Source: Glaciihabitans sp. dw_435 (GTDB lineage Bacteria; Actinomycetota; Actinomycetes; Actinomycetales; Microbacteriaceae). Taken from it: a stretch of DNA of 64,000 nucleotides. This document shows positions 14,901-22,423 of the stretch, piece by piece. Positions within the stretch are counted from its first letter, which is position 1. Every line of letters begins with the position of its first letter. The stretch covers positions 48,486-112,485 of the forward strand of contig NZ_JAAVUZ010000010.1 in NCBI RefSeq assembly GCF_018449675.1, written 5' to 3'. The notes beneath the pieces are model-generated. The model was not told the origin of the DNA. It did not search any database and was given only the letters and a program-made list of their open reading frames with translations. The position numbers and the translations under genes are program-made.

Positions 14901-16308
14901 GCTCGATCTGCTTCTGCGGTGCCTCCGGGTTACCGGCGAGCTTGTCGTACGCGGCCTGCGCGTCGGTAAGGTCGATGACACCCTGCCGCTGCGCCAGCTG
15001 CGCGTCGACCAGGTTGTCGGACAGATCCCGCATAGCCTTCGCGCCGTCGACGCGAGCCTGGGTGAGCGAAAGCTCGGCAGCTTTCGCGGTGTCCTGCGCG
15101 GCGGTGAGAGCTTTCTGGGCAGAGGCAAGCGAGGCAACCGCTTGTGTGTAAGTGCGGGTCGTGGCGACGAGCTGCTGCTGCTCGTCACCGACGTTCCGCT
15201 GCGCGAGGGCGACGCCATCCTGCGCGTCTGTTACGTCGCGTGCGGCGTCCGCTGCGGCGCGCTGAGCGGCCGTCACAGCCCGTGAGGACTGCACGACGGC
15301 GTCCTGGGCGGAGACGACGTCCTTCTGCGCCTGGACGACACCCTGCTGCGCGGCTTCCACCGCGGCCGCGGACTGCGTGACGCCGGCGGCGGACGCTGCA
15401 GCGCCTGAGGTGATCCCCGACGCTTTGAGGGCGTCACCAACGCCGGCGAAGGCACCCGCGAAGGTGCCAATGGTGGCACCCAGCCCACCCAGCAAGGAAG
15501 GGATGAGCGCCGCGGCCGCGCCGAGCTGAGACACGGCGACAACCAGCGCCCCGATACCGCCGATGCTGCCGATCGCGACAGAGCCCAGCGATGCGATGCC
15601 GAGAGACATCGCGGTGATGCGCGGCAGCGATTGGTCCAACTTGGACAGTTGGGTGGCGAGTCCCTGGACCATGTTGCCCGCCAGGCGCGCTCCGGAGAAC
15701 GTGGCAAAGAACGCGAGCAGCTTCACCTGCGCTTCGCGAGTGTCGATCGCGACCCGGACGGTCATAGAGCGGATTCGGGAGAACGCTGAGATGTGGGCGG
15801 ACGCCTCGATGGTGCTGGCGTCGACGTCGATTTCCGCTGTCTTGTTGTTGACCTCGTCGACGAGCTTCTCGATCTTGGATCGGAACTCGGCCGCTGCGCC
15901 GACGTCGACAGGGATCGTTGCTTTCAGCTGTGTCTGCAGCGCGGTGAGCTTCGCGTCGAGATCTCGGCGGAGGTTCTCGCCATCGATCGTCGCGGGGATG
16001 TCCGCCTCGAGCGCCTTCGTTGCCGCTTTGACCTGGGCGCGGATTCGCGCCTGCCACTGCTTGTCGAGGTCGCTGACGACGGTCGGGATCTTGACCGGAT
16101 TCTTCTTGGACTTTTCGTTCTGCTCGTCGGTGGTCTTCTCGGTGTCTTCGGGCAGCGAGCTGTCGTCGATGACGACGCGGAGGAGTAGCCGCAGTTTTGC
16201 CTCGAGCTCGTCGAGCATCGGCTTGAGCTCTGCGCTGAAACGGGAGACGTCGGGCACGCCACGAATTGCGACGCGCCCGACTTCCTGCCCACCTGGAGAT
16301 TTCGCCAT
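11968..16308 (-). CDS. Tape measure protein (1446 aa)
   Basis: The longest gene of the window sets tail length and helps DNA entry. Residues about 1-200 are charged helices. About 290-640 is a long Ala/Gln/Asp-rich coiled coil of repeated AQ..V..AQ blocks. About 650-1150 contains many hydrophobic Gly/Ala/Leu/Ile segments. About 1160-1340 has a repeat of roughly 47 residues with WHTYVAPAI, IKPIADF and NMGAGFN, in about four copies. The start at 16308 lies 12 bp after the chaperone T stop. Its length predicts a long flexible tail. Confidence 0.95.
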   Translation of the reverse strand: MAKSPGGQEVGRVAIRGVPDVSRFSAELKPMLDELEAKLRLLLRVVIDDSSLPEDTEKTTDEQNEKSKKNPVKIPTVVSDLDKQWQARIRAQVKAATKALEADIPATIDGENLRRDLDAKLTALQTQLKATIPVDVGAAAEFRSKIEKLVDEVNNKTAEIDVDASTIEASAHISAFSRIRSMTVRVAIDTREAQVKLLAFFATFSGARLAGNMVQGLATQLSKLDQSLPRITAMSLGIASLGSVAIGSIGGIGALVVAVSQLGAAAALIPSLLGGLGATIGTFAGAFAGVGDALKASGITSGAAASAAGVTQSAAAVEAAQQGVVQAQKDVVSAQDAVVQSSRAVTAAQRAAADAARDVTDAQDGVALAQRNVGDEQQQLVATTRTYTQAVASLASAQKALTAAQDTAKAAELSLTQARVDGAKAMRDLSDNLVDAQLAQRQGVIDLTDAQAAYDKLAGNPEAPQKQIELAQLQLDKAKQSLAEQTTHVNDLTSAKAASDAAGVEGSDAVVAAQQNIVRANDQVAASQDGITDAQQAAADAAAAVIRGQRDIADAQDAVKDAVQGVVDAKLDQALAQQRVTDSQKDFVASQQAVVDAQAKVIASKNAVRQAQEGVNTASSGGAGAVDAYAAAMAGLTPNARAAVVALLLVRDGLTEVRKTIQENFFAGFATSLLAVSGVLLPQLQGGLGAVATSLGGLVRETFDSIKTSLSGGALQSFLITFASALDALKPAIAPIVASLVTLSSVGVGFLPQLSSAISTVAGDFNAFIQTTAGNGQLQGWIQLALDGFRDLGNIAIAAGSIIGGLFGGIASSGSTALGILAGALGSVATIVNSPTFQKALGTIFGGAVDGVKGLSSALGPIGGMFSALAPTIASVLGTAGSAVGSLLGSIASALSSPAFATGLDALFTGLQAGLAGIEPALPAIAAALGTLGSFVGTLAATIGPVLGSALSILAPILSSILGAVQPLLPILGDALISIFDELGPIISDVATKFLPPLMDLIISLVPPALALVKALMPLISSVLPPLSSLLGAVVAIATPLIGLLTPVFGLLAAVLAPLGPVLAALAPVFDVVGTVIAGLANVISAILLPIIDLLIGVMTGDSSKALNEFGALFTTVGQGIGVVFNWLWSNVIKPVADWISAAITVVGDVFSGLWHTYVAPAIAGIAQVVQGLWNTYVKPITDFIGGAITNMGAGFNILWHTYVAPAIAAIGVIVNGFWTGFIKPIADFVNGAISNMGAGFNILWHTYIAPAMSAVGSIFADFWTSTVKPVSKFISDRIGDVGDAFGVVFGKNGVGKVIKGAFTGVVSFIGSIINGIIDLINGAIGGINELAANVKTITAGVIDVHIGKIPHVPGLAAGATVLPRAGGTLVRVAEAGHAESVVDTGLLNKRLAEDTTPARPTTGDDGKVVVQIINKTGVGLKEFVDARIQVDGVWETVELQGGEDN

Positions 16309-16319
16309 GCTGGTGCCTC

Positions 16320-17104
16320 CTAGGGCTGAGCGATCACCTGCATAAAGGCGTCGATGCTGAATTCCGCGATCGTCGGAGCGAACAGCTGGGAGCCGTCGTC
16401 AGCGGGCGCTGCGGGTGAACCCGCCTCGCGCTGAGCGGCCGGATGGCTGGCTCGCTTTGGCAGGGGGTAGAGATCTTCGGTTGACGCCTCGAGGCCGAGC
16501 ATTTTGGTGACGAGGACGAGCCGGTCGTGCATCGCGGCCATGAGGTATTCCGCGTTTCCCCAGCCAGCGAACTGGCTGCCGCCGCGGCGAAGCGCGCCGT
16601 AGCGGGAATCGGTGATGGAGACGAGCTGCTCCGCGAGAACGCGCGCGCGGCGGACAGAGAGAGTGCCTCGCCACAGGTCGGCCAGGTCGATCCCGTAGAA
16701 CTGTTGAAAGTCCGCGAGAAGGACCTGACCGTGCTCGTCGATTAGGTCGCGGAGCTGTCGGCTTCCCCCAGGGCAGCCATGTACGCCCCGGCGAGCATGA
16801 TGACCTTCTCGTACCGATCAGCGAACGGGAACGACTTGATCCACGTGCGGAAGGCGGTGGCGTTGACCGCGAGCTCGGTCTGCATCGTCTTCACGAGCAC
16901 ACCGTGCATTTCAAGCATCTGGGAGGCCGTCATTCGGGTCTCGCCGCTGAGGCTCATCACCGCGGCGGTGAGTGCGGCCGTCTCCCACTCTTCAGTGTCG
17001 ACAGGATCGCGCAGCAGCTCCCAGCCGTCGGGGTGCTGTTCCGGCTTGACGTGCACCGACTGGTGGTCTTTCGGCGCCTTTGCGCCTTCAGGGATTTCAG
17101 GCAT
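16320..17104 (-). CDS. Tail assembly chaperone G-T fusion made by -1 frameshift
   Basis: Near the end of the upstream chaperone the coding strand has GGGGGAA. A -1 slip there enters a frame that begins GSRQLRDLIDEHGQVLLADF and stays open to the stop at 16320, adding about 145 residues. The frame shift direction agrees with coordinates (lowest codon base moves from phase 2 to phase 0). This is the conserved gpG/gpGT arrangement between the major tail and tape measure genes; the fusion recruits tail protein to the tape measure. Confidence 0.85.
16742..17104 (-). CDS. Tail assembly chaperone G (120 aa)
   Basis: The short product, made when ribosomes do not shift. It starts MPEIPEGAKAPKDHQ and is helical after residue 30, as usual for gpG. 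It lies between the major tail protein and the tape measure. It stops at 16742 soon after the slippery site. Confidence 0.85.
   Translation of the reverse strand: MPEIPEGAKAPKDHQSVHVKPEQHPDGWELLRDPVDTEEWETAALTAAVMSLSGETRMTASQMLEMHGVLVKTMQTELAVNATAFRTWIKSFPFADRYEKVIMLAGAYMAALGEADSSAT
16763..16769 (-). other. Slippery heptamer GGGGGAA for -1 frameshifting
   Basis: Located eight codons before the G stop, in the frame CTG GGG GAA GCC. G-rich heptamers of this form are common in siphovirus chaperone genes. No clear downstream pseudoknot was identified by eye. Confidence 0.75.
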
Positions 17105-17143
17105 TGCGGACCTTTCGTATTCGCGGACCTAGGAGGGGTGAGC

Positions 17144-17182
17144 CCCCGGCTGGGCGGTCCGCATGTCCTGACCCAGCCGGGG
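17144..17182 (-). terminator. 11-bp hairpin downstream of the major tail gene
   Basis: CCCCGGCTGGG pairs exactly with CCCAGCCGGGG at 17172-17182 around 17 bases, just after the major tail stop. It probably lowers transcription of the chaperone and tape measure genes relative to the abundant tail protein. Confidence 0.7.
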
Positions 17183-17203
17183 ACGTGTGGGAACGCGCGC
17201 GGG

Positions 17204-18043
17204 TTAGACGACGCGCGTGTAGGCCTTGGCAGCCGAGGCGCCAAGGGGCGTGGTGACGATGAACGGGGTGGAGCCCGCGGCACCGGCCGGCAGAGTCACG
17301 TAGATCAACGTGTCGTTGACGATAGTGTAAGCCGACGCCGGAAGTGCCGATCCGCCAACCGATACGGCCGTCGCCTGGGCGAAACCAGTACCGACGAGGG
17401 AGACGATGTCGCCGGCGCCCTTGCTGGCCGGGAGGATCGTGGTGATCGTCGCGGCAGTTCCGGTGAGGTTCGTCTTGTAGAGCTTCATGATTCCGGGGAG
17501 GCCGGTGGGGCCGACCGGAATCGCGGTCGTCGACGGGGCGAGGATCGTGGCAACGAGGGGTGCTTCCACGAACTTCTTCGAGTCGATCGACAGGGCGTCG
17601 CCGATGGTGACGGTGTTGTTCGGGATGTAGAACCCGAGCGCACCGGTGCCGTCGGTGAGGTAGACGAACAGGGCGCGGCTGATGCCGTTGTTCGACGCCG
17701 GGATGATGTAGCCACCATCGGTGTCGAAGTACCCGTTGAACGCGAGGTTCAGGGTGTTCGCGTCGAGCTGCACCGAGTTAACGTTCAGCGACCAGTGCAC
17801 GGCGTCGTAGATAACGCTGACGCCGTCGACGAGGTAGGTGTCGAGCGTGGTCGGAGCGCCGCCGTCGCGCTTGAAGCTGAAGAGGTTGTCCTTCGACGTG
17901 TGGCCGAGGTTCTCCCAGTTGGCGGGAGGGGTGCCCATGAGCGAGAACGCGCTCAGACCGCCGGCGGGCATTGCCGTGTTGGCGGGGGCCTGGAAAATGG
18001 ATCCGTGACCGGGAACGATCAAGGCGCCTGTGTTGACTGACAT
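17204..18043 (-). CDS. Major tail protein with C-terminal IPT/TIG-like domain (279 aa)
   Basis: Residues about 1-190 fit the tail-tube fold of siphoviruses (beta-rich, position before the G/T chaperones). The last 85 residues (DIVSLVGTGFAQATAVSVGG, TPFIVTTPLGASAAKAY) form an Ig-like IPT/TIG domain of the type that decorates tail tubes and may bind surfaces. Flanked on both sides by hairpins, consistent with high expression. Confidence 0.8.
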   Translation of the reverse strand: MSVNTGALIVPGHGSIFQAPANTAMPAGGLSAFSLMGTPPANWENLGHTSKDNLFSFKRDGGAPTTLDTYLVDGVSVIYDAVHWSLNVNSVQLDANTLNLAFNGYFDTDGGYIIPASNNGISRALFVYLTDGTGALGFYIPNNTVTIGDALSIDSKKFVEAPLVATILAPSTTAIPVGPTGLPGIMKLYKTNLTGTAATITTILPASKGAGDIVSLVGTGFAQATAVSVGGSALPASAYTIVNDTLIYVTLPAGAAGSTPFIVTTPLGASAAKAYTRVV

Positions 18044-18068
18044 GTTTCCTCCGTTGGGTTTGCGGACC

Positions 18069-18084
18069 CACCGGGATTCCGGTG
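18069..18084 (-). promoter_or_regulatory. Small hairpin in the major tail gene leader
   Basis: CACCGG-gatt-CCGGTG forms a 6-bp stem between the upstream connector gene and the AGGAGG-like site region of the major tail gene. It may act in message processing. Weak evidence. Confidence 0.3.
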
Positions 18085-18093
18085 CAGGAGGAT

Positions 18094-18507
18094 TTACTTT
18101 CTGAGCGCCAGGGTGAAAGACCCCGCGTATTGGGTCACGGTCCGGCTGGGTACTTCCAGCTGATTGGTCCGTGAGATTCCGGTTTCCCGGAGTAGTGAGT
18201 TCACCCAGCCGAGATTCGGAAGGTTGTAGCCCACGGGGGCAAGGAAGCCTGTGTTGTTGTCATCCCACGCGTGTACCAGGTCGTAGAACGCGGAGACGAT
18301 TTCGAAGCCGTCTCCCTCGACGAGGAACGTGAGATCGAGGTCGGCGGTGTAGAGCCCGGGTCCGTTCCCGTCTTGGACGGCGGTCACGGAATACAGGACC
18401 AGGGGCAGCTCGCCGAGCACTTCGATGTCCGCGTCCTGTTGCAGCCGCACCTCAGCCGGCTTGTCGCGGACCATGAGCTGATAAAGGAGGGTTTCTGCGT
18501 CGATCAC
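18094..18507 (-). CDS. Tail terminator-like protein (137 aa)
   Basis: Placed directly before the major tail gene, with suitable length and an alpha/beta pattern (LVLYSVTAVQDGNGPGLYTADLDLTFLVEGDGFE, split). This matches the tail terminator (gpU-like) that caps the tube and joins it to the neck. It overlaps the preceding gene by 4 bp. Confidence 0.65.
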   Translation of the reverse strand: MIDAETLLYQLMVRDKPAEVRLQQDADIEVLGELPLVLYSVTAVQDGNGPGLYTADLDLTFLVEGDGFEIVSAFYDLVHAWDDNNTGFLAPVGYNLPNLGWVNSLLRETGISRTNQLEVPSRTVTQYAGSFTLALRK

Positions 18508-18845
18508 ACTGACATCCGAGCTGCTCGAGTCATGGAGAACTGGCCCTTCACGTAGCCGATCTGGTCGCCGTTGCGGACGAGGATGTGGCCGAATTCCTTC
18601 GGGATTGCCAGGGGGTCGGTGTTGATGACGAGACGGTCGAGGCCGCCGCCGGCCGTGATGACCTTGATGCTGTCGGCGAAGCGGGGCGCACTGGGGTCAG
18701 ACCAGCTGCGGCCGTTGTGAGCTCGCGCCAGGGAACGGGCGTTGTTGGCCACGCGCTCCATGATTTGTGTCATGGCCGATGAGGTGCCAACGATTTCGGC
18801 CGCGACGCGTTGAGCGGACACGTAGACCTCAGCCAAGGCGTGCAC
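18504..18845 (-). CDS. Head-tail connector, HK97 gp10-like (113 aa)
   Basis: N-terminal helices with many Ala and Ser (SAMTQIMERVANNARSLARAH), then a beta-rich end including IPKEFGHILVRNGDQIGYVKG. Order and size match the gp10/DUF5403-like neck proteins between stopper and terminator. It overlaps both neighbours. Confidence 0.6.
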   Translation of the reverse strand: MHALAEVYVSAQRVAAEIVGTSSAMTQIMERVANNARSLARAHNGRSWSDPSAPRFADSIKVITAGGGLDRLVINTDPLAIPKEFGHILVRNGDQIGYVKGQFSMTRAARMSV

Positions 18846-19188
18846 CTCTGACGATTCGCGTTTCCCAGTGCTCTGTGCGGGGCGACATTCCCATGTGGAG
18901 TGGGTCGCCGATGGTGTCCCACTCGTAGCCGTCGTAGATCACCAGACTGAGCGCTGCGCCGGGCCACGTGCGCGACGTGATCTTCGATACGGTGTCGGTC
19001 GTCTTCACCGCGCCGCCGAGAGCGATGCGGTCTTCTGACGAGAGGGGCTGGACCGAGACCCCTTTCATGGGTATCGGTTCACCGGTGGCTGTGAGGACGA
19101 GTTTCCCGCGGACTGGATCCGGCTCGTTCTTTCGCAACTGCACGATGACGTTGTGAGGCCCGTTGTCGAGGATCCCCATCAGTGCCAC
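18829..19188 (-). CDS. Head-tail stopper-like protein (119 aa, or 116 from the inner ATG)
   Basis: A beta-barrel-like pattern with VRGKLVLTATGEPIPMKGVSVQPLSSED and a final GARLG fits the small stopper/adaptor proteins of siphoviruses. Either ATG 19188 or 19179 could be used; 19179 lies beyond the end of the preceding gene. Neck role inferred from gene order. Confidence 0.6.
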   Translation of the reverse strand: MALMGILDNGPHNVIVQLRKNEPDPVRGKLVLTATGEPIPMKGVSVQPLSSEDRIALGGAVKTTDTVSKITSRTWPGAALSLVIYDGYEWDTIGDPLHMGMSPRTEHWETRIVRGARLG

Positions 19189-19574
19189 CCCCGGTCGAGG
19201 CCGATGCTGACGCTGCCGGGCATCATGGTTTGTTCGACGCCGCAGAGCGTGGCGATGTCATTGGGTGTGAACCACAGGTTTCCGGAGGCTACTTCGCCGC
19301 GGGTGGCGTACCCGTAGTTGCCTTCGTTTTCGCTTGCGAAACCATCGGGGTTTCGGATTACGCGCAGGACCGCGTCAGCGATCACCCGGCGGTAAAGGTT
19401 GGGGGTGAGGACGCCGGTGGAGAGGCGCATTTCGATCTGCGCTCTCCACCGGCTGTCCGCATAATCCACGGCATCCTCGATCTGTGAGTCCAGGTAGTCG
19501 GGCCTGAATCGAGTGTCAAGATCGCCCTCGTAGCGCTTGATCAGGTCGTTCCTGGTCACAGATACGGATGCCAT
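19179..19574 (-). CDS. Head-tail adaptor, Gp19/Gp15-like (131 aa)
   Basis: A mainly helical N-terminus starting MASVSVTRNDLIKRYEGDLD, with RVIADAVLRVIRNPDGFASE near the middle, as in the Gp19/Gp15/Gp42 adaptor family of actinophages that attaches below the portal. It is two genes after the capsid, as expected. Confidence 0.75.
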   Translation of the reverse strand: MASVSVTRNDLIKRYEGDLDTRFRPDYLDSQIEDAVDYADSRWRAQIEMRLSTGVLTPNLYRRVIADAVLRVIRNPDGFASENEGNYGYATRGEVASGNLWFTPNDIATLCGVEQTMMPGSVSIGLDRGWH

Positions 19575-19578
19575 CGGA

Positions 19579-19881
19579 TTACTCCTGTTCTGCTGCGCGC
19601 TCGACGTCGTCGAGCGTCAGGCGCTCGATGAAATCGGGCTTGTTCCCGCTGACGGGGAGGTCGCGGTTGCGAAGCTCTTCCTGCAGCTGGGGGTTCGTCC
19701 ACTCGGCATAGCCGCCGTTGGTGGGCAGTGCGCTTTCGGCCTCGTCTTCACCGATGACGTAGGCCTTCGGGTTGGTGACGAGCTCCTCGAGCTCCTTGGG
19801 CACGCGATCACCTGCGTGCAGCACGTGGATGACGTTGGCGGCATCCGTGACGTGGACATCGAACGCGAGAACGCCGCTCAT
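19579..19881 (-). CDS. Small head protein with SAP/HeH-like end (100 aa)
   Basis: The C-terminal 45 residues (TNPQLQEELRNRDLPVSGNK, then PDFIERL) match the SAP/HeH helix-extended-helix motif, which binds nucleic acid and often follows capsid genes in actinophages. Its ATG lies at the capsid stop. The exact role in the head is unknown. Confidence 0.7.
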   Translation of the reverse strand: MSGVLAFDVHVTDAANVIHVLHAGDRVPKELEELVTNPKAYVIGEDEAESALPTNGGYAEWTNPQLQEELRNRDLPVSGNKPDFIERLTLDDVERAAEQE

Positions 19882-20930
19882 CAGAGCACGTCCAGCGACA
19901 CGGTCTTCTTCACGCCCGCGGTGCTGGGCACCGGGAGGAAGATGGCCGACGCGAGGATGTCGATGCCTTCGGGGTCGCTGCCATCGAATGCAGCGGCGAA
20001 GATTCCGGCGCGATCGCTCTCCGGGATGCCGTATTTCTCCTTGAAGGATTCCGCCGGCGCACCCCAGATCGTTTCGCCCAGAACACCACCGTCGCCGATG
20101 ACGACATCATCCTGCGACGGGACCAGGATGAAGCGGTCCTGCGGGATGACGCGGCGGGTGACGCCGAACATGTCCTCGTACTGCTTGTCGTACCGAGTGA
20201 TCTCGCGCACGTTGTAGTCCGAGAGAACCGACAGGACGTCTGCCTGACCGATGCGGGTCAGTCCCGAGCTCGATGTGCCGCGGAACGCGGTGATGAAGCT
20301 CGTGTTCGTCGACAGCGCCTGCAGCACCGCGGTGGAGAGGATGACTCCTCCCGCCTGGCCACCATTGACTCCGTCGAAGTACGCCTGCAGCGCGATGATG
20401 TCCGCGATGGCATCAGCCGCGGGGTTGGTCCACGGCGTCTGCGCGACGATCGAGTTCCCGGTGGGGCGGCCGAAGTCGATCGACACGGACAGGCCGTTCT
20501 CGGCCTGCAGGTCGACCTTGCCGTCGGCGATCGCGGCACCTCGAGCGAAGATCGCACGAATGGCAACCGACTGGCCGTTCTGGCGGGCCTTTCGCTCGTA
20601 CGCATCGCCGAGCGCTTCGTCACTGGCACCGCGGAACAGAAGCTGGTCCAGCTCACCGATCCGCAGCTTGATGCTCGACGCCGGCAGGGAGCCCTTTCGG
20701 CTACCGACCGACTTCTCCTTGCCGTACGGCGCAGTGGCGTCGTACGCACGGAACGAGGCCGCGCGGGGCAAGCCCAGCGTGTCCGCATCGAGGTCGTAGT
20801 CGAGGGTCACGTCCTCCCGGCTGGGCAGGAAAGGGGTGAGCGCGTCCGCGAGCTCGACGGCGTCGGCCGCTCCGCGTGCAACGGCGGAAAGGTCCTCCGC
20901 GTTGCGGATCTTGTCTTCGTAATTTCCCAT
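19881..20930 (-). CDS. Major capsid protein (349 aa)
   Basis: Position after scaffold and decoration genes, length, and text such as SSIKLRIGELDQLLFRG, ILSTAVLQALSTNTSF and FGVTRRVIPQDRFILVPS fit the lambda gpE / HK97-fold capsid family. No N-terminal protease-cleaved delta domain is apparent; a separate scaffold gene is present. Confidence 0.9.
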   Translation of the reverse strand: MGNYEDKIRNAEDLSAVARGAADAVELADALTPFLPSREDVTLDYDLDADTLGLPRAASFRAYDATAPYGKEKSVGSRKGSLPASSIKLRIGELDQLLFRGASDEALGDAYERKARQNGQSVAIRAIFARGAAIADGKVDLQAENGLSVSIDFGRPTGNSIVAQTPWTNPAADAIADIIALQAYFDGVNGGQAGGVILSTAVLQALSTNTSFITAFRGTSSSGLTRIGQADVLSVLSDYNVREITRYDKQYEDMFGVTRRVIPQDRFILVPSQDDVVIGDGGVLGETIWGAPAESFKEKYGIPESDRAGIFAAAFDGSDPEGIDILASAIFLPVPSTAGVKKTVSLDVL

Positions 20931-20945
20931 AGTGATCTAGTTCCT

Positions 20946-21671
20946 TTACGCGACGATGAAGGCGAATTTGCCGTTGGACGGGGTGAAGCGGTTGATGGAC
21001 CGCTGTGCCGGAACCGGGAGGTTCGCGGGGATGACGACGGCGTCGACGATGCCGGCGAAGATGACTACCGGTGCGAGGGATCCCGATGCCTGCAGAAGCG
21101 GGATCGGGTAGGCGACGATGCGCTCGATGACGTCAGCACCGGAGGCGGATCCGCCGGCCGTGGTCGTCGCGTGAGCGATCGCCGGAGTGGTGCCGCCTGT
21201 GAGCGCCGGCGTCGACGTCAGCTGCGGGACGTTGCGTCCCGTGAAGGCGCCGCCGAAGGCGATCGTGTACACGGTGCCGGCGGTGCCGGTGACGATGATG
21301 TCGCCGGGGTTGATGTTGCTCAGCGCTTCGAGCGACGCCTGCACCGCGGCGGGGGTCGCGTTGTACGCGATCGCCGCTGTGGTCTGGCCGTCGTACGTCA
21401 GCTGGAAGGTGCCACCGGTGGGTGCGCCGGTAATTGTCACCGACTGCACCTCGCTGATGCCGGAGAAGGGAACGAAGTAGTTCCCCACCTTCGACACGAC
21501 GAGGCCGGCGGGGATGACCTTGGTCACCGCGTCGTAGTGCACTCCGCTTGTCAGCGAAGCCGTCTGGATCGTGCCCGACTGCGCGGTGTCGAACGCGGAA
21601 CTGTCACCGGCAAGCCAGGTGTGATCCGCGGTCGCGCGCGCAGGGATGGACTGGATCGAAAGATCAGTCAT
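20946..21671 (-). CDS. Head decoration protein with inserted repeat domain (241 aa)
   Basis: The first 75 residues and the last 60 look like a lambda gpD-type decoration protein. The middle (about 80-165; VQSVTITGAPTGGTFQLTYDG, then TPAAVQASLEALSNI) is an added bacterial/phage surface domain of the GGTFxLTxxGxTT...AxxVxxALxxL type. Such decorations project from the shell. It lies between scaffold and capsid. Confidence 0.75.
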   Translation of the reverse strand: MTDLSIQSIPARATADHTWLAGDSSAFDTAQSGTIQTASLTSGVHYDAVTKVIPAGLVVSKVGNYFVPFSGISEVQSVTITGAPTGGTFQLTYDGQTTAAIAYNATPAAVQASLEALSNINPGDIIVTGTAGTVYTIAFGGAFTGRNVPQLTSTPALTGGTTPAIAHATTTAGGSASGADVIERIVAYPIPLLQASGSLAPVVIFAGIVDAVVIPANLPVPAQRSINRFTPSNGKFAFIVA

Positions 21672-21693
21672 TGCGTTGCCCTTCTAGGCGTTG

Positions 21694-22356
21694 TTACTTC
21701 TTGGTTTTGGACATGGACTTACGGGTTTCTTCGCGCCTCTCGGCCATGGAGCTGCCTGTTCCGCCGTGAGCCTGGCGCCCACGAGCGAGAGCAGCTGCGA
21801 CCGGGTCCGGGTTGGCACCCTTCGCGTCCTTCGTGCCGAAGGTCGCCGCGAACTTGGTGAGCTTGTCGGTGTCGATGACACCTTCTGCGTCGGTGAACGA
21901 CTTGGCGTCGACGTGCGCGAACGCTGTCGCGACGTCGTCATCGCTCTTGCCGGTGAGGAACTGGAATTTCGCCGTGACGGCGTCGATCAAGTACTTGTCT
22001 CCGACCGAACTTTTTCCCTCGAGGACGCCCGCAGCGCGTGCGTCGTTGAGGTCTTTTTCCTGCTGGGTCAGCTGGTCCTTCTTCAACTGCGTGAGCTCGT
22101 CGGCCTGGGCCTTGAGCTCGTCGTAGTTGTCACGGGATTTGCTGACTTTCTCGTGCTTGTGTGCCTTGTGGCGCCAGTACTCCGAACGCTGCTCGGGCGT
22201 CATTTCCGCCGTTGCCGTGTTCGCGGGAAAGTCGAAACCTTCCTCCTGTGGGGTCTTCGGCGTGGCGCCGTCGCCCCCGGGGTTTTCGTCGCCTTCGAGG
22301 AATCGAAAGCTGGGCAGGCAGCGAAGACGCTGCCCAAATGCGTTGAAGTGGTTCAT
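21694..22356 (-). CDS. Scaffolding protein (220 aa)
   Basis: Highly charged, with a coiled coil at about residues 65-115 (EYWRHKAHKHEKVSKSRDNY and KKDQLTQQEKDLNDARAAG) and a basic tail, typical of scaffolds that guide capsid assembly and then leave. It lies directly upstream of decoration and capsid genes. Confidence 0.8.
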   Translation of the reverse strand: MNHFNAFGQRLRCLPSFRFLEGDENPGGDGATPKTPQEEGFDFPANTATAEMTPEQRSEYWRHKAHKHEKVSKSRDNYDELKAQADELTQLKKDQLTQQEKDLNDARAAGVLEGKSSVGDKYLIDAVTAKFQFLTGKSDDDVATAFAHVDAKSFTDAEGVIDTDKLTKFAATFGTKDAKGANPDPVAAALARGRQAHGGTGSSMAERREETRKSMSKTKK

Positions 22357-22423
22357 GGTGATTTCCTCCGTGTCGGTGGGATGCGTCCCGTGGCGGGACT
22401 AAACCGGTGTGGGAACCGGTGAT

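Noticed and set aside
15140..15410. Short repeats in the tape measure gene as a CRISPR array
   Set aside because: Units vary in length and spacing and encode a coiled coil; no cas genes are present.
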